Shown piece by piece: positions 1 to 9,335 of a stretch of DNA of 64,000 nucleotides. A model generated the notes under the pieces. It ran no database searches. It had not been told where the DNA came from and saw nothing but the letters and a program-made list of their open reading frames with translations. Origin of the DNA: Pelomonas sp. Root1444. Its GTDB lineage: Bacteria; Pseudomonadota; Gammaproteobacteria; Burkholderiales; Burkholderiaceae_C. Location of the stretch: contig NZ_LMFP01000003.1 of the NCBI RefSeq assembly GCF_001426885.1, positions 627,306 through 691,305 of the forward strand, in the 5' to 3' direction. Made by a program: the position numbers and the translations under genes. Numbering within the stretch: position 1 is the stretch's first letter; the number at the start of each line of letters is the position of its first letter.

Positions 1-312
1 GGCCATGCCCATGCACAGCGTCGAGACCTCGGGCTTGATGAACTGCATGGTGTCGAAGATGGACATACCGGCCGACACGCTGCCGCCGGGGCTGTTGATG
101 TACAGCGAGATCTCCTTGTCGGGGTTCTCGCTTTCGAGGAACAGCAACTGGGCGACGACGAGGTTGGCGACGCCGTCGTTGACGGGGCCGACCAGGAACA
201 CGATGCGCTCCCGCAGCAGGCGCGAGTAGATGTCGTAGGCGCGCTCACCACGGCCGGACTGTTCGATGACCATGGGCACGAGGCCAAGATTGCTGGTGTC
301 GAGAGCGCTCAT
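1..312 (-). CDS. clpP: ATP-dependent Clp protease proteolytic subunit ClpP, 5' part only
   Basis: This is the serine peptidase subunit of the cytosolic ClpXP/ClpAP protease. Only the first 104 codons lie in the window and the gene runs off the left edge. The N-terminus reads [20 protein letters not shown], and the family segments [14 protein letters not shown] and [19 protein letters not shown] follow. The sequence stops just before the catalytic serine would appear. It lies downstream of tig on the same strand with about 110 bp between them, the usual tig-clpP order; clpX and lon would be expected beyond the edge. The tig terminator lies in the gap, so clpP probably has its own promoter there. 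Confidence 0.97.
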   Translation of the reverse strand, partial: MSALDTSNLGLVPMVIEQSGRGERAYDIYSRLLRERIVFLVGPVNDGVANLVVAQLLFLESENPDKEISLYINSPGGSVSAGMSIFDTMQFIKPEVSTLCMGMA

Positions 313-371
313 TCAGATCCTTGAAGACAAAGCGGTAACAGCTGTTATGGGGTCGGATTATGGCCACGCAA

Positions 372-405
372 GTAAAAAGGCGCCGGCCTCGCGGCACGGC
401 GCCTT
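372..405 (-). terminator. Intrinsic terminator after tig
   Basis: On the minus strand the arms AAGGCGCC and GGCGCCTT (377-384 and 398-405) pair across a 13-nt loop and are followed by a short T run. It lies 18 bp past the tig stop and should limit read-through into clpP. Confidence 0.75.
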
Positions 406-422
406 CGTCATGCGAAGGGCTA

Positions 423-1736
423 TCAGTTGCCTGCGGCCATCAGCTCATCGAACGGCAGGGCCTTATCCGTCACCTTGGCGGTCGACAGCACGAAATCCGT
501 GACATTGTTCTCGACGACGACAGCCTCGACCTCGGCCATGCGCTCGCGGTCGCTGAGGTACCAGCGCATCACTTCGGCGGGCTTCTCATAGCTCTGCGAC
601 AGCTCTTCGATGTGCGCCTGCAGCTGGGCCGGCTTGGCCTGCAGGTTGTTGGCGCGCACCAGCTCGGCGACGACCAGGCCCAAGCGCACGCGACGCTCGG
701 CCTGCGGCTTGAAGATGTCGGCGGGGATCTCGGCCTTGTCGGCATCCTTGACGCCGCGCTTCTTCAGGTCCTCGCGGGCCTGACCGACCATGCGCTCGGC
801 CTCACCCTGCACCAGGGCATTGGGCACGTCCAGTTCGGAAACGGCGACCAGTGCGTCCATCACGGCGCCCTTGTTGCGGGCCAGCACGCGGAACTTCACT
901 TCGCGTTCCAGGTTCTTCTTTATGTCGGCACGCAGGGCCTCGACGGACGCATCCTTGATGCCCAGCGACTTGGCGAAGGCCTCATTCACTTCGGGCAGGT
1001 GTTGGGCTTCGATCTTCTTGACGGTGACGAGGAAATCAGCTTCCTTGCCGGCCACGTCCTTGCCGTGATAGTCGTCGGGGAACTGCAGCGGGAAGGTCTT
1101 GGACTCGCCGGCCTTCATGCCGCGCACCGCGGCGTCGAACTGCTCCAGCATCTGGCCTTCGCCGATCAGGAACTGGAAGCCTTCGGCCTTGCCGCCCTGG
1201 AAGGGCTCGCCGTCGATCTTGCCTTCGAAGTCGATGGTGACACGGTCGCCGGCCTGGGCCACGTCGCTGGCCGGGCGCTGGGCGAAGCTGCGGCGCTGCT
1301 TGCGCAGGATCTCGACGGTCTTGTCGATGGCTTCCTCGGTCACGTCGCTGGTGACGCGCTCGACCTCGGCCGCAGCCAGGTCGCCGATCTTGACTTCAGG
1401 GTAGACCTCGAAAGTCGCGTCGAAGGCCATCTGGCCTTCGGGGGCCTGGTCCTTCTGTTCGATGCGCGGGGCGCCGGCGACGCGCAGCTGCGCTTCGTTG
1501 GCGGCGTTGTTGAAGGCGGCGCCGAGCTTGTCGTTGACGACCTCGTACTGCACCGAGTAGCCGTAGCGCTGGGCCACGACGTTCATCGGCACCTTGCCGG
1601 GGCGGAAGCCGTCGGCCTTGACGGTGCGGGCCAGCTTCTTCAGGCGGGCTTCGACTTCGCTGTTGATCTCAGCGGCCGCAACGTGCAGGGTGATGCGGCG
1701 TTCCAGCTTTTCAAGGGTTTCGACGGTGACGGCCAT
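423..1736 (-). CDS. tig: Trigger factor, ribosome-associated chaperone and prolyl isomerase
   Basis: Trigger factor binds the ribosome at the exit tunnel and protects nascent chains. The 437-aa length is normal. The ribosome-binding signature GFRPGKVP is at residues 43-50. An FKBP-like PPIase domain occupies roughly residues 160-245 ([20 protein letters not shown]), followed by the helical chaperone domain with the NEAFAKSLG segment. The ATG start gives [14 protein letters not shown], typical of the family. It is followed by a terminator and clpP, and preceded 31 bp upstream by tRNA-Leu on the same strand. Confidence 0.98.
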   Translation of the reverse strand: MAVTVETLEKLERRITLHVAAAEINSEVEARLKKLARTVKADGFRPGKVPMNVVAQRYGYSVQYEVVNDKLGAAFNNAANEAQLRVAGAPRIEQKDQAPEGQMAFDATFEVYPEVKIGDLAAAEVERVTSDVTEEAIDKTVEILRKQRRSFAQRPASDVAQAGDRVTIDFEGKIDGEPFQGGKAEGFQFLIGEGQMLEQFDAAVRGMKAGESKTFPLQFPDDYHGKDVAGKEADFLVTVKKIEAQHLPEVNEAFAKSLGIKDASVEALRADIKKNLEREVKFRVLARNKGAVMDALVAVSELDVPNALVQGEAERMVGQAREDLKKRGVKDADKAEIPADIFKPQAERRVRLGLVVAELVRANNLQAKPAQLQAHIEELSQSYEKPAEVMRWYLSDRERMAEVEAVVVENNVTDFVLSTAKVTDKALPFDELMAAGN

Positions 1737-1767
1737 GATGGACTCGGGAACAGTTGAAGGACAGTGG

Positions 1768-1854
1768 TGGTGCGCGGGGCCGGACTCGAACCGGCACGCC
1801 TGTGAAGGCGTCAGGACCTAAACCTGGTGCGTCTACCAATTTCGCCACCCGCGC
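1768..1854 (-). tRNA. tRNA-Leu (anticodon UAG)
   Basis: The reverse complement folds as a class II tRNA. The acceptor GCGCGGG pairs with CCCGCGC and the CCA end is encoded at 1768-1770. The D-arm (GCG/CGC) contains AAATTGGTAGA, the anticodon loop is TTTAGGT, the long variable arm is CGCCT/AGGCG with a TCAC loop, and the T-arm is GCCGG TTCGAGT CCGGC. By eye the top pair of the anticodon stem is a C-A mismatch; the other four pair. The span includes CCA. Confidence 0.95.
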
Positions 1855-1979
1855 GATTCTGGGTTGGGCTGCTTCAAGAGCAACCCCGTAGGCGATTCGG
1901 CAAACCGGCGATTGTAGCGATGCCGCGCAGCTCGCCCGCCGCCCCGGCCACGGGGCAGCACAAACCCTGAAAACGAGGC

Positions 1980-4900
1980 TCAGAGCTGGCTGTGTCGCTC
2001 GGGCCGCTCGACGCGGAACCAGGCGGCGTACATGGCGGGCAGTGCGAGCAGCGTCAGCACCGTCGCGACGATGAGGCCGCCCATGATGGCCACGGCCATC
2101 GGGCCCCAGAACACGCTGCGCGACAGCGGAATCATGGCCAGCACGGCCGCCGCCGCCGTCAGTACGATGGGGCGGAAGCGCCGCACGGCCGATTCGACGA
2201 TGGCCGACCAGTCCGGCACGCCGCGGGCGCGGTCCTGCTCAATCTGGTCGATGAGGATGACCGAGTTGCGCATGATCATGCCCATCAGCGCGATGACGCC
2301 CAGCAGCGCGACGAAGCCGAACGGCCGGTTCAGCAGCAGCAGCGCCATCGCCACGCCGGCAATCCCCAGCGGCCCGGTCAGGAAGACCAGCATCGCGCGG
2401 CTGAAGCTCTGCAGTTGCAGCATCAGCAGCGTGAAGGTGATGAACAGCATGATGGGCACGCCCGCCGCGATGGAGCCCTGGCCCTTGCTGCTCTCCTCCA
2501 CGGCACCTGCGATCTCGATGCGGTAGCCGGTCGGCATCTGCTTCTGCAATTCGTCGAGTTTCGGCCAGACCTCCTTGGTTACCGTCGCGCCCTGCAGGCC
2601 CTCCGCGACGTCGCCCTGCACGGTGACGGCATAGTTGCGGCCCTCGCGCCACATGACGCCCGGCTCCCATGCGAACTCGACCTTGGCGATCTGCGTCAGC
2701 GGGATGGCGCGGCCGCTGGTCGTCGGCAGGTTGGCGTTGCCGATGTCGGTGATGACGGCGCGTTCGTTCAGCGGCTGGCGCAGCACGATGTCGATGAGCT
2801 TGTCGGCCTCGCGGTACTGGCCGACGACGGTGCCCGACAGCAGCGTGCGCGCGGCCTGCGCCAGGCTCTGGCTGGTGACGCCCAGCGCGCGGGCCTTGTC
2901 CTGGTCGACGCTGAGCCGCAGCGTCTTGACGTTCTCGTTCCAGTTGTCGTTGACGCCGCGCATGTTCGGGTTGGCGCGCAGGATCTCCTTGGCCTTGTCG
3001 GCCCAGTCGCGGACGACCTTGGGATCGGCACCGGCGACGCGGAACTGCACCGGGTAGGGCACCGGCGGCCCGTTGGGCAGCAGCTTCACGCGCCCACGCG
3101 CTTCGGGGAACTCCTCGGCCAGCAGCTTGGGCAGGCGCTGCCTCAGCGCCTCGCGCTCTTCCAGGTTCTTGGGCAGCAGGATGGACTGCGTGACGTTGGC
3201 CTGCGGGAAGATCTGGTCCAACGGCAGATAGAAGCGCGGCACGCCGGAGCCTATCCAGGTCGTCACGCTGGCGATGGCCGGATCCTTGAGCATGCGCGCC
3301 TCAAAACGCTTGGCGAGCAGCTCCGTCTCCTGGATGGCCGAGCCTTCGGGCAGCCACAGGTCGACGAGAACCTCGGGGCGGCTGGAGTCGGGGAAGAACT
3401 GCTGCTGCACGCGGGTCATGCCGAAGATGCCCAGCGCGAAGACCAGCAGCGTGATGCCGATCGTCATCCAGCGGTGCGTCACGCACCAGCGCACCACGCC
3501 GCGGAAGCGGTTGTAGAACGGCGTATCGAAAAGCTCGTGCACCTCGCCATCCGCCGCAGGCTTGGCCCTAAGCAGCAGCGCGCCGAGATAGGGCACGAAA
3601 TAGACCGACACGACCCAGGAGATGACCAGCGACGCGGCCGTCACGGCAAAGATCGCGAAGGTGTACTCCCCGACGGTGGACTTGGCCAGGCCGATGGGCA
3701 GGAAGCCCACGGCCGTGATCAGCGTGCCGGTCAGCATGGGCATGGCCGTCACGTCGTAGGCGTAGGTGGCCGCGTGCATCTTGTCGTAGCCCTCTTCGAG
3801 CTTGCGCACCATCATCTCGACGGCAATGATGGCGTCGTCGACCAGCAGGCCCAGCGCGATGATCAGCGAGCCCAGCGAGATCTTGTGCAGGCCCACGCCC
3901 CAATAGAACATCGTGACGAAGGTGATGGCGAGCACCAGGGGGATCGTGATGGCGACGACCAGGCCCGGCCAGATGTCGATGCGCAGCGGCCTGGTGTGCA
4001 GGCCCAGCGCGATGAAGCTCACCGCCAGCACGATGACCACCGCCTCGATGAGCACGCGCACGAACTCGCCGACCGACGTCGTGACGGCCTTCGGCTGGTC
4101 CTGGATCTGCTCGAGCTGGATGCCGGCCGGCAGGTCGCGCTCGATGGATTTGAGCGCGACGCCCAGCGCCTTGCCCATCGCGATGATGTCGCCGCCCTTG
4201 GCCATGGAGACGCCCAGGGCCAGGACCTCCTTGCCCTGGTGGCGCACCTTGGTGGCCGGGGGGTCGACGTAGGCGCGCTTGATCTCCGCGATGTCGCCCA
4301 GGCGCAGCTGGCTGGCCACGTCGGTCTGCGGGTTGACCGCACGGATCGGCACTTCGGCCAGCGCCTGGGCCGTCGTGAACTGGCCTTGCACGCGCACCTG
4401 GAAGTTGGCGCTGCCGGCGTTCAGCAGGCCGGCGCCCTCGACGGCGTTCTGCGCGCCGATCTGGTTGATCACCTGGTTGAAGTCCAGGCCCAGCTGGGCC
4501 AGGCGCTTCTGCGAGATCTCGATGAAGAGTTTCTCGGGCTGCACGCCGAAGATCTCGACCTTGGCCACGTCCTTGACCTGCAGCAGCGCCTGGCGCACGC
4601 GGTCGGCATGCTCGCGCAGTTCCTCGGGGCTGAAGCCATCGGCCGACAACGCGTAGATGGAGCCGTAGACATCACCGAACTCGTCATTGAACACCGGCCC
4701 CAGCACCCCCTGGGGCAGCGTGCTGCGCATGTCGCCGATCTTCTTGCGCGTCTGGTACCAGAGGTCGGCCACCTCCTTGGGCGGCGTGTTGTCCTTGACC
4801 TGGAAGATGGTCAGCGACTCGCCCGGCTTGGTGTACGAGCGGATCTTGTCCGCGTGGCTCACCTCCTGCAGCGTCTTCTCGATCTTGTCGGTGACCTGGT

Positions 4901-5120
4901 CGGCCATCTGTTGCGCCGTGGCGCCCGGCCAGAAGGCCTGGATGACCATGGCGCGGAAGGTGAACGGCGGGTCCTCGTCCTGGCCGAGCTGGAAATAGGC
5001 GAAGAAGCCCATCAGCATCAGCACCACCATCAGGTAGCGCGTCAGTGCCGGGTGCTCCAGCGCCCAGCGCGAGACGTTGAAGCCACCGACGTGGGGCTGT
5101 TTCGTGATCGGGGATGTCAT
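1980..5120 (-). CDS. Efflux RND transporter permease (AcrB-like)
   Basis: This is an inner-membrane proton-driven pump of the RND superfamily, which forms a tripartite complex with a periplasmic adaptor and an outer-membrane channel. The length of 1046 aa is standard. There is an N-terminal TM helix (LTRYLMVVLMLMGFFAYFQL), then the porter domain, then a TM cluster with the acidic pair in GLLVDDAIIAVEMM that corresponds to the proton-relay aspartates. A second half repeats the same plan and ends near LTLLALPAMYAAWF. I chose the start at MTSPITKQP because the open frame further upstream overlaps the adaptor gene. The adaptor gene ends 13 bp before this start, so the two are one operon. No outer-membrane factor gene is adjacent. 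The substrate cannot be read from sequence. Confidence 0.95.
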   Translation of the reverse strand: MTSPITKQPHVGGFNVSRWALEHPALTRYLMVVLMLMGFFAYFQLGQDEDPPFTFRAMVIQAFWPGATAQQMADQVTDKIEKTLQEVSHADKIRSYTKPGESLTIFQVKDNTPPKEVADLWYQTRKKIGDMRSTLPQGVLGPVFNDEFGDVYGSIYALSADGFSPEELREHADRVRQALLQVKDVAKVEIFGVQPEKLFIEISQKRLAQLGLDFNQVINQIGAQNAVEGAGLLNAGSANFQVRVQGQFTTAQALAEVPIRAVNPQTDVASQLRLGDIAEIKRAYVDPPATKVRHQGKEVLALGVSMAKGGDIIAMGKALGVALKSIERDLPAGIQLEQIQDQPKAVTTSVGEFVRVLIEAVVIVLAVSFIALGLHTRPLRIDIWPGLVVAITIPLVLAITFVTMFYWGVGLHKISLGSLIIALGLLVDDAIIAVEMMVRKLEEGYDKMHAATYAYDVTAMPMLTGTLITAVGFLPIGLAKSTVGEYTFAIFAVTAASLVISWVVSVYFVPYLGALLLRAKPAADGEVHELFDTPFYNRFRGVVRWCVTHRWMTIGITLLVFALGIFGMTRVQQQFFPDSSRPEVLVDLWLPEGSAIQETELLAKRFEARMLKDPAIASVTTWIGSGVPRFYLPLDQIFPQANVTQSILLPKNLEEREALRQRLPKLLAEEFPEARGRVKLLPNGPPVPYPVQFRVAGADPKVVRDWADKAKEILRANPNMRGVNDNWNENVKTLRLSVDQDKARALGVTSQSLAQAARTLLSGTVVGQYREADKLIDIVLRQPLNERAVITDIGNANLPTTSGRAIPLTQIAKVEFAWEPGVMWREGRNYAVTVQGDVAEGLQGATVTKEVWPKLDELQKQMPTGYRIEIAGAVEESSKGQGSIAAGVPIMLFITFTLLMLQLQSFSRAMLVFLTGPLGIAGVAMALLLLNRPFGFVALLGVIALMGMIMRNSVILIDQIEQDRARGVPDWSAIVESAVRRFRPIVLTAAAAVLAMIPLSRSVFWGPMAVAIMGGLIVATVLTLLALPAMYAAWFRVERPERHSQL

Positions 5121-5133
5121 TCGCAGCCCCGGC

Positions 5134-6273
5134 TCAGCGAGAGGCCGCGGGAACCGCAGGCGTGGCAGGGGCGTTGGCCGCGCGCGGTGGCACATAGCGC
5201 TTGACCTTCTGGTCAGGGCTCAGCACATGCACGCCGGCGACGACGACCTCCTGGCCGGGATTCAACCCGCCCACGATGACGACTTCATTGCCATCCGCCC
5301 CGCCCACCTGCACGGTTGCCGGCTTGACGGTCATCGACGCGCCGTCCAGCAGCCAGACGGAGGTCTTGCCACCTTGCTGCAGCACCGCCGACACGGGCAG
5401 CTTGATGACGCTTTCCATCTGCGGCAGGTCCAGCACGACGGTGGCGGACTGGCCCAGCTTCACGTCCAGCTTGCCGGCATCGGCCTTGATGAGGAAGGTG
5501 CGCGTCGCCGGGTCGGCCGCTGCGGCGACCTCGCGCAGCGTGAGCGGCCAGGTCCTCTCACCCCCCCACAGCCGCACCTTGAGCGCGCCGGGACGGCTGG
5601 CTGCCGCGCGCACCCGGGAGATCTGGTCCTCCGGCACCGAGAAGACGATGTCGCGCGGGCCATCCTGCGCCACGCGCACGACCGGCGTGCCGGCGGCCAG
5701 CACCTGGCCCGGCTCGGCGTCGACGCCGGTCACCACGCCGGGGCCGTCGGCCACCAGCTGGGCGTAGCCGGCCTGGTTGCCCTGCACATCGGCCTGGGCC
5801 TTGGCCTGGTCGAGCTGGGCTTGCGCGGCCTTGAAGGCCGACTCACGGCGTTCCAGCTCGGCGGCGCTGATGAAGCCCTGGCGCTGCAGATCGACGAAGC
5901 GCTTGTAATCCGCGGCGGCCTGGTCGCGGTTGGTCCGCGCGGCGGCCACGCCGGCGGCGGCCGCGGCTTCGGCCAGCTTCAGGTCCTGGGCATCGATGCG
6001 GGCCAGCACCTGGCCCCGCTTGACCGTGTCGCCCAGGTTGACCGCGCGGTTCAGCAACTTCCCGTTGACTCGGAACGACAGCCGCGATTCGACCCGCGCG
6101 CGCACCTCGGCCGCATACTCGTGGCTGGCGCTCGCGCTGCCGGCACTGACGACCTGGGTGCGCACCGCACGCTCCGGTTCCGGCGCGGGCGCCTGCTTGC
6201 TGCACGCCGACATCAGGGCCGATAGCAGGACCGCCAGCAGCAAGGGCGGCGCGAGACGCGGAAGATGGGGCAT
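5134..6273 (-). CDS. RND efflux periplasmic adaptor subunit (membrane fusion protein)
   Basis: This 379-aa adaptor links the RND permease to an outer-membrane channel. It starts with a lipoprotein-type signal peptide ending LMSACSKQ, so the mature N-terminal Cys is probably lipidated and anchored in the inner membrane. The lipoyl/barrel-sandwich halves are visible (SFRVNGKLLNRAVNLGDTV and later PGVVTGVDAEPGQVLAAGTP), flanking an alpha-helical hairpin rich in Ala, Gln and Lys. Beta-barrel and membrane-proximal domains follow. It is the first gene of a two-gene operon with the permease and is preceded by a strong promoter with an overlapping inverted repeat. Confidence 0.95.
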   Translation of the reverse strand: MPHLPRLAPPLLLAVLLSALMSACSKQAPAPEPERAVRTQVVSAGSASASHEYAAEVRARVESRLSFRVNGKLLNRAVNLGDTVKRGQVLARIDAQDLKLAEAAAAAGVAAARTNRDQAAADYKRFVDLQRQGFISAAELERRESAFKAAQAQLDQAKAQADVQGNQAGYAQLVADGPGVVTGVDAEPGQVLAAGTPVVRVAQDGPRDIVFSVPEDQISRVRAAASRPGALKVRLWGGERTWPLTLREVAAAADPATRTFLIKADAGKLDVKLGQSATVVLDLPQMESVIKLPVSAVLQQGGKTSVWLLDGASMTVKPATVQVGGADGNEVVIVGGLNPGQEVVVAGVHVLSPDQKVKRYVPPRAANAPATPAVPAASR

Positions 6274-6309
6274 GCAGACCTCGGCAGGGATGGACGGCCG
6301 GCCCTAAAA

Positions 6310-6360
6310 TTTAATGACCGGCGGGTCAGTAATGTATTCAGGCCCGGTGACAACTGTCAA
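6310..6360 (-). promoter_or_regulatory. Promoter of the RND operon with an overlapping operator
   Basis: On the minus strand a perfect -35 box TTGACA (6355-6360) is followed after 18 bp by TACATT (6331-6336). Directly over the expected start of transcription is an inverted repeat: half-sites ATTACTGACC and TTTAATGACC (8 of 10 positions identical) separated by GGCG (6310-6333). A dyad in this position is typical of TetR/AcrR-type repressor operators of efflux operons. No repressor gene lies next to it in this window. The divergent hpnC gene starts 35 bp beyond the -35 box. Confidence 0.6.
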
Positions 6361-6394
6361 ACCTCATTGACACATCGGGTGTTGCAGGCAGAGC

Positions 6395-7219
6395 TTGAGC
6401 GTCGACCACTACGAAAACTTTCCCGTCGCTTCCTGGCTGTGCCCCCCGGCACTGCGGCCGGCCGTCGTCGCCATCTATCACTTCGCCCGCACGGCCGATG
6501 ATCTCGCGGACGAGGGCGATGCTCCAGTGGCCGAGCGGGTGCAGGCGTTGCGCGACTATCGCGCCGACCTGGCCGCCGTTGTCGCCGGCCACGCGCCGTC
6601 GCCGCTTTGGGCGCGGGTCTATGCCCCGCTGGCCCGTGAGATGCACCGGCTGCAGCCGGCGCTGTTGCACGACCTGATCGATGCCTTCGAGCAGGACCTC
6701 GACCCGCCACGCTACCGCGACCGCGCGCACCTGCTGGACTACTGCCGCCGCTCGGCGAACCCCGTCGGCCGGCTGCTGCTGGGCCTGTACGGCGTGGGGG
6801 ACGCCGAGTCGCTGCGCCGCTCGGACGCCATCTGCTCGGCGTTGCAGCTCATCAACTTCTGGCAGGACTTCAGCCGCGACGGTCCCAACGGCCGCCTCTA
6901 TGTGCCGCAGGCCGACCTCAATCGCCATGGCGTCACTGCTTCCGACGTGCTGGCCTGCCGCGACAGCCCCGCCGCCCGCGCGCTGATCCAGGACTTGTGC
7001 GCCTGGGCCCGCCAGCTGATGCTCGATGGTGCCCCGCTGGCCTTGAGCCTGCCCGGCCGCGCCGGCTGGGAGCTGCGCCTGGTCGTGCAGGGCGGCCTGC
7101 TCATCCTCGACAAGATCGCCGCGCGCCGCTTCGACAGCCTGCTGCACCGCCCCGCGATCCGGGCCAGTGACTTCCCCGCCCTGGCCTGGCGCGCGCTGAC
7201 AATGCGGGCCGCACCATGA
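6395..7219 (+). CDS. hpnC: Squalene synthase HpnC
   Basis: HpnC acts with HpnD and HpnE to convert two farnesyl diphosphates to squalene, converting presqualene diphosphate to hydroxysqualene. The protein has 274 aa of the trans-isoprenyl diphosphate synthase fold. The two Asp-rich motifs are in FARTADDLADEGD and NFWQDFSRD. The start is TTG at 6395 (MSVDHYENFPVAS), which matches the usual HpnC N-terminus; no ATG is available nearby. It overlaps hpnD by 4 bp. Confidence 0.95.
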   Translation: MSVDHYENFPVASWLCPPALRPAVVAIYHFARTADDLADEGDAPVAERVQALRDYRADLAAVVAGHAPSPLWARVYAPLAREMHRLQPALLHDLIDAFEQDLDPPRYRDRAHLLDYCRRSANPVGRLLLGLYGVGDAESLRRSDAICSALQLINFWQDFSRDGPNGRLYVPQADLNRHGVTASDVLACRDSPAARALIQDLCAWARQLMLDGAPLALSLPGRAGWELRLVVQGGLLILDKIAARRFDSLLHRPAIRASDFPALAWRALTMRAAP

Positions 7220-8064
7220 GCCCAGAGCAATACGTCCAAGACAAAGCCGCCGCGAGCGGCTCCAGCTTCTATTACGCCTTCCTGTTCCTGCCGCCGCCGC
7301 GGCGGGCGGCGATCACGGCCTTCTACGCCTTCTGCCGCGAGGTGGACGACGTCGTCGACGAAACGCAGGACGCCGGCGTCGCCGCGACCAAGCTGGCCTG
7401 GTGGCGCAAGGAGGTCGCCAGCGCGTTCGCCGGCCAGCCCAGCCATCCGGTCATGAAGGCGCTGATGCCGCACACCGCCACCTACGACATCCGCCTGGAG
7501 CATCTGAACGCCGTCATCGAAGGCTGCGAGATGGACCTGCAGCAGACGCGCTACCTGGACTACCCCGGCCTGCAGCGCTATTGCCATCTGGTGGCCGGCG
7601 TGGTCGGCGAAGTGGCCAGCGGCATCTTCGGCCGCACGCAGCCGCAGACCATGGACTACGCGCACAAGCTGGGCCTGGCCATGCAGCTGACCAACATCAT
7701 CCGCGACGTCGGCGACGACGCGCGGCGCGGCCGCATCTACCTGCCGGTCAATGAGCTGCAGCAGTTCGGCGTCAAGGCCAGCGAGATCCTTTTGCGCAGC
7801 AAGCCCTGGGGCTACAGCGAGCGCTTCACGGCGCTGATGAAGTTCCAGGCCCAACGCGCGCACCAGCTCTACGACGAGGCCCTCGCGCTGCTGCCTGAGG
7901 CCGACCGCGCCGCGCAGAAACCCGGGCTGATGATGGCCAACATCTATCGCGCGCTGCTCGTCGAGATCGAGCGCGAGGACTTCCAGGTCCTGCACCAGCG
8001 CATCGCGCTGACGCCGCTGCGCAAGCTCTGGATCGCCATGAAGACGAACTGGCGCGGGCGGTGA
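7216..8064 (+). CDS. hpnD: Presqualene diphosphate synthase HpnD
   Basis: HpnD condenses two farnesyl diphosphates to presqualene diphosphate. The protein has 282 aa with the substrate-binding Asp motifs in YAFCREVDDVVDE and NIIRDVGDDARRGRIYLP. It has an ATGA overlap with hpnC and a 4-bp overlap with hpnE, so translation of the three genes is probably coupled. Confidence 0.96.
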   Translation: MSPEQYVQDKAAASGSSFYYAFLFLPPPRRAAITAFYAFCREVDDVVDETQDAGVAATKLAWWRKEVASAFAGQPSHPVMKALMPHTATYDIRLEHLNAVIEGCEMDLQQTRYLDYPGLQRYCHLVAGVVGEVASGIFGRTQPQTMDYAHKLGLAMQLTNIIRDVGDDARRGRIYLPVNELQQFGVKASEILLRSKPWGYSERFTALMKFQAQRAHQLYDEALALLPEADRAAQKPGLMMANIYRALLVEIEREDFQVLHQRIALTPLRKLWIAMKTNWRGR

Positions 8065-9335
8065 AGGTCGCGATCGTTGGCGGCGGCTGGGCGGGCATCG
8101 CGGCCGCCGTCGAGCTGGCCACCGCGGGCCATGACATCAGCGTCTTCGAGATGGCGCCGCAGCTTGGCGGCCGGGCACGCAGCGTCGCCGGCAAACCCGA
8201 TTACGACAACGGCCAGCACATCCTCATCGGCGCCTATCGCGACAGCCTGGCGCTGATGCGCCGGCTGGGCGTCGATCCGGACGCCGTGCTGAAGCGCCTG
8301 CCGCTGGCCCTGCCCTACCCCGGCGAGCCCGGCTTGCGGCTGCCGGCCGGCTCGCCGCTCATTGCCTTCGCACGCGGCGTGCTGGCCCATCGCGGCTGGC
8401 CTTTGCACGCGCGGCTGGGTCTGCTGGCCGCTGCGGGCGGCTGGCTGGCGCGCGGCTTCCGCTGCGATGCGCGGCTCAGCGTCGCCGAACTCTGCACCGG
8501 CCTGCCGGCCGCGGTGAAGCGCGATCTCGTCGAGCCGCTGTGCATCGCCGCGCTGAACACGCCGGCGCCCCAGGCCAGCGCCCAGGTGTTCCTGCGCGTG
8601 CTGAAGGACGCGCTGTTCAGCGGCGCCGGCAGCGCCGACCTGCTGCTGCCGCGCCGGCCGCTGTCCGAGCTGCTCGCCGCGCCCGCGGCGGCCTGGCTGG
8701 GCGAGCGCCTGCGGCTGGGCCGCCGGGTGCAGATGATCGAGACGGGCTGGCGGGTGGACGGCGAAGCCTTCGATGTCGTCGTGCTGGCCTGCACCAGCGT
8801 CGAGGCCGCGCGGCTCACGGCAGACCTGGCGCCGGCCTGGTCCGCCATCGCCCAGGGGCTGCGCTTCGAGCCCATCGTCACCGTCTACCTGAGCAGCCCC
8901 GGCAGCGCCCTGCCCGCACCCATGCTGGCGCTGCGCGAAGGGCCGGACGCGCCGGCGCAGTTCGTCTTCGACCATGGCCAGCTGGGGGGCGCGCCGGGGC
9001 GCTTCGCCTTCGTCGTCAGCGGCGCGGCCGCCTGGGTCGCGCACGGCGGCTGCGCCGAAGCCGTGCTGGCGCAAGCGCAACGCGAGCTGGCCTGGGCCAC
9101 GCCGCCCGTCATCGACAAGGTGCTGACCGAGAAGCGCGCCACTTTTGCCTGCACGCCGGGCCTGGCGCGACCTTCGGCGCGAATCGCGCCGGGGCTGTGG
9201 GCGGCGGGCGACTATGTCGACGGCCCCTACCCCGCCACGCTCGAAGGCGCCGTGCGTTCGGGACTGGCCGCCGCTCAGGGAATCGGTATCGGCGCGAACG
9301 GCGCTGCCAAGGGCTCGCCGACGAACACGCCCTGA
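8061..9335 (+). CDS. hpnE: Hydroxysqualene dehydroxylase HpnE
   Basis: HpnE is a FAD-dependent amine-oxidase-fold enzyme that reduces hydroxysqualene to squalene. The GTG start at 8061 overlaps hpnD. The dinucleotide-binding motif VGGGWAGIAAAVELA is at the N-terminus, followed by GGRARS; the C-terminal FAD segment is GLWAAGDYVDGPYPATLEGAVRSG. The length is 424 aa. The last 61 bp overlap the 3' end of the convergent TIGR03790-type gene. No squalene-hopene cyclase gene is in the window. Confidence 0.95.
   Translation: MKVAIVGGGWAGIAAAVELATAGHDISVFEMAPQLGGRARSVAGKPDYDNGQHILIGAYRDSLALMRRLGVDPDAVLKRLPLALPYPGEPGLRLPAGSPLIAFARGVLAHRGWPLHARLGLLAAAGGWLARGFRCDARLSVAELCTGLPAAVKRDLVEPLCIAALNTPAPQASAQVFLRVLKDALFSGAGSADLLLPRRPLSELLAAPAAAWLGERLRLGRRVQMIETGWRVDGEAFDVVVLACTSVEAARLTADLAPAWSAIAQGLRFEPIVTVYLSSPGSALPAPMLALREGPDAPAQFVFDHGQLGGAPGRFAFVVSGAAAWVAHGGCAEAVLAQAQRELAWATPPVIDKVLTEKRATFACTPGLARPSARIAPGLWAAGDYVDGPYPATLEGAVRSGLAAAQGIGIGANGAAKGSPTNTP

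Noticed and set aside
1992-5204. A ~1070-codon open frame antisense to the RND permease gene
   Set aside because: It mirrors the real gene, is rich in His, Asp, Gly and Arg with no domain, and is the usual by-product of GC-rich third codon positions. The same holds for long antisense frames over hppA, nadE, the kinase, nirB and glnA.
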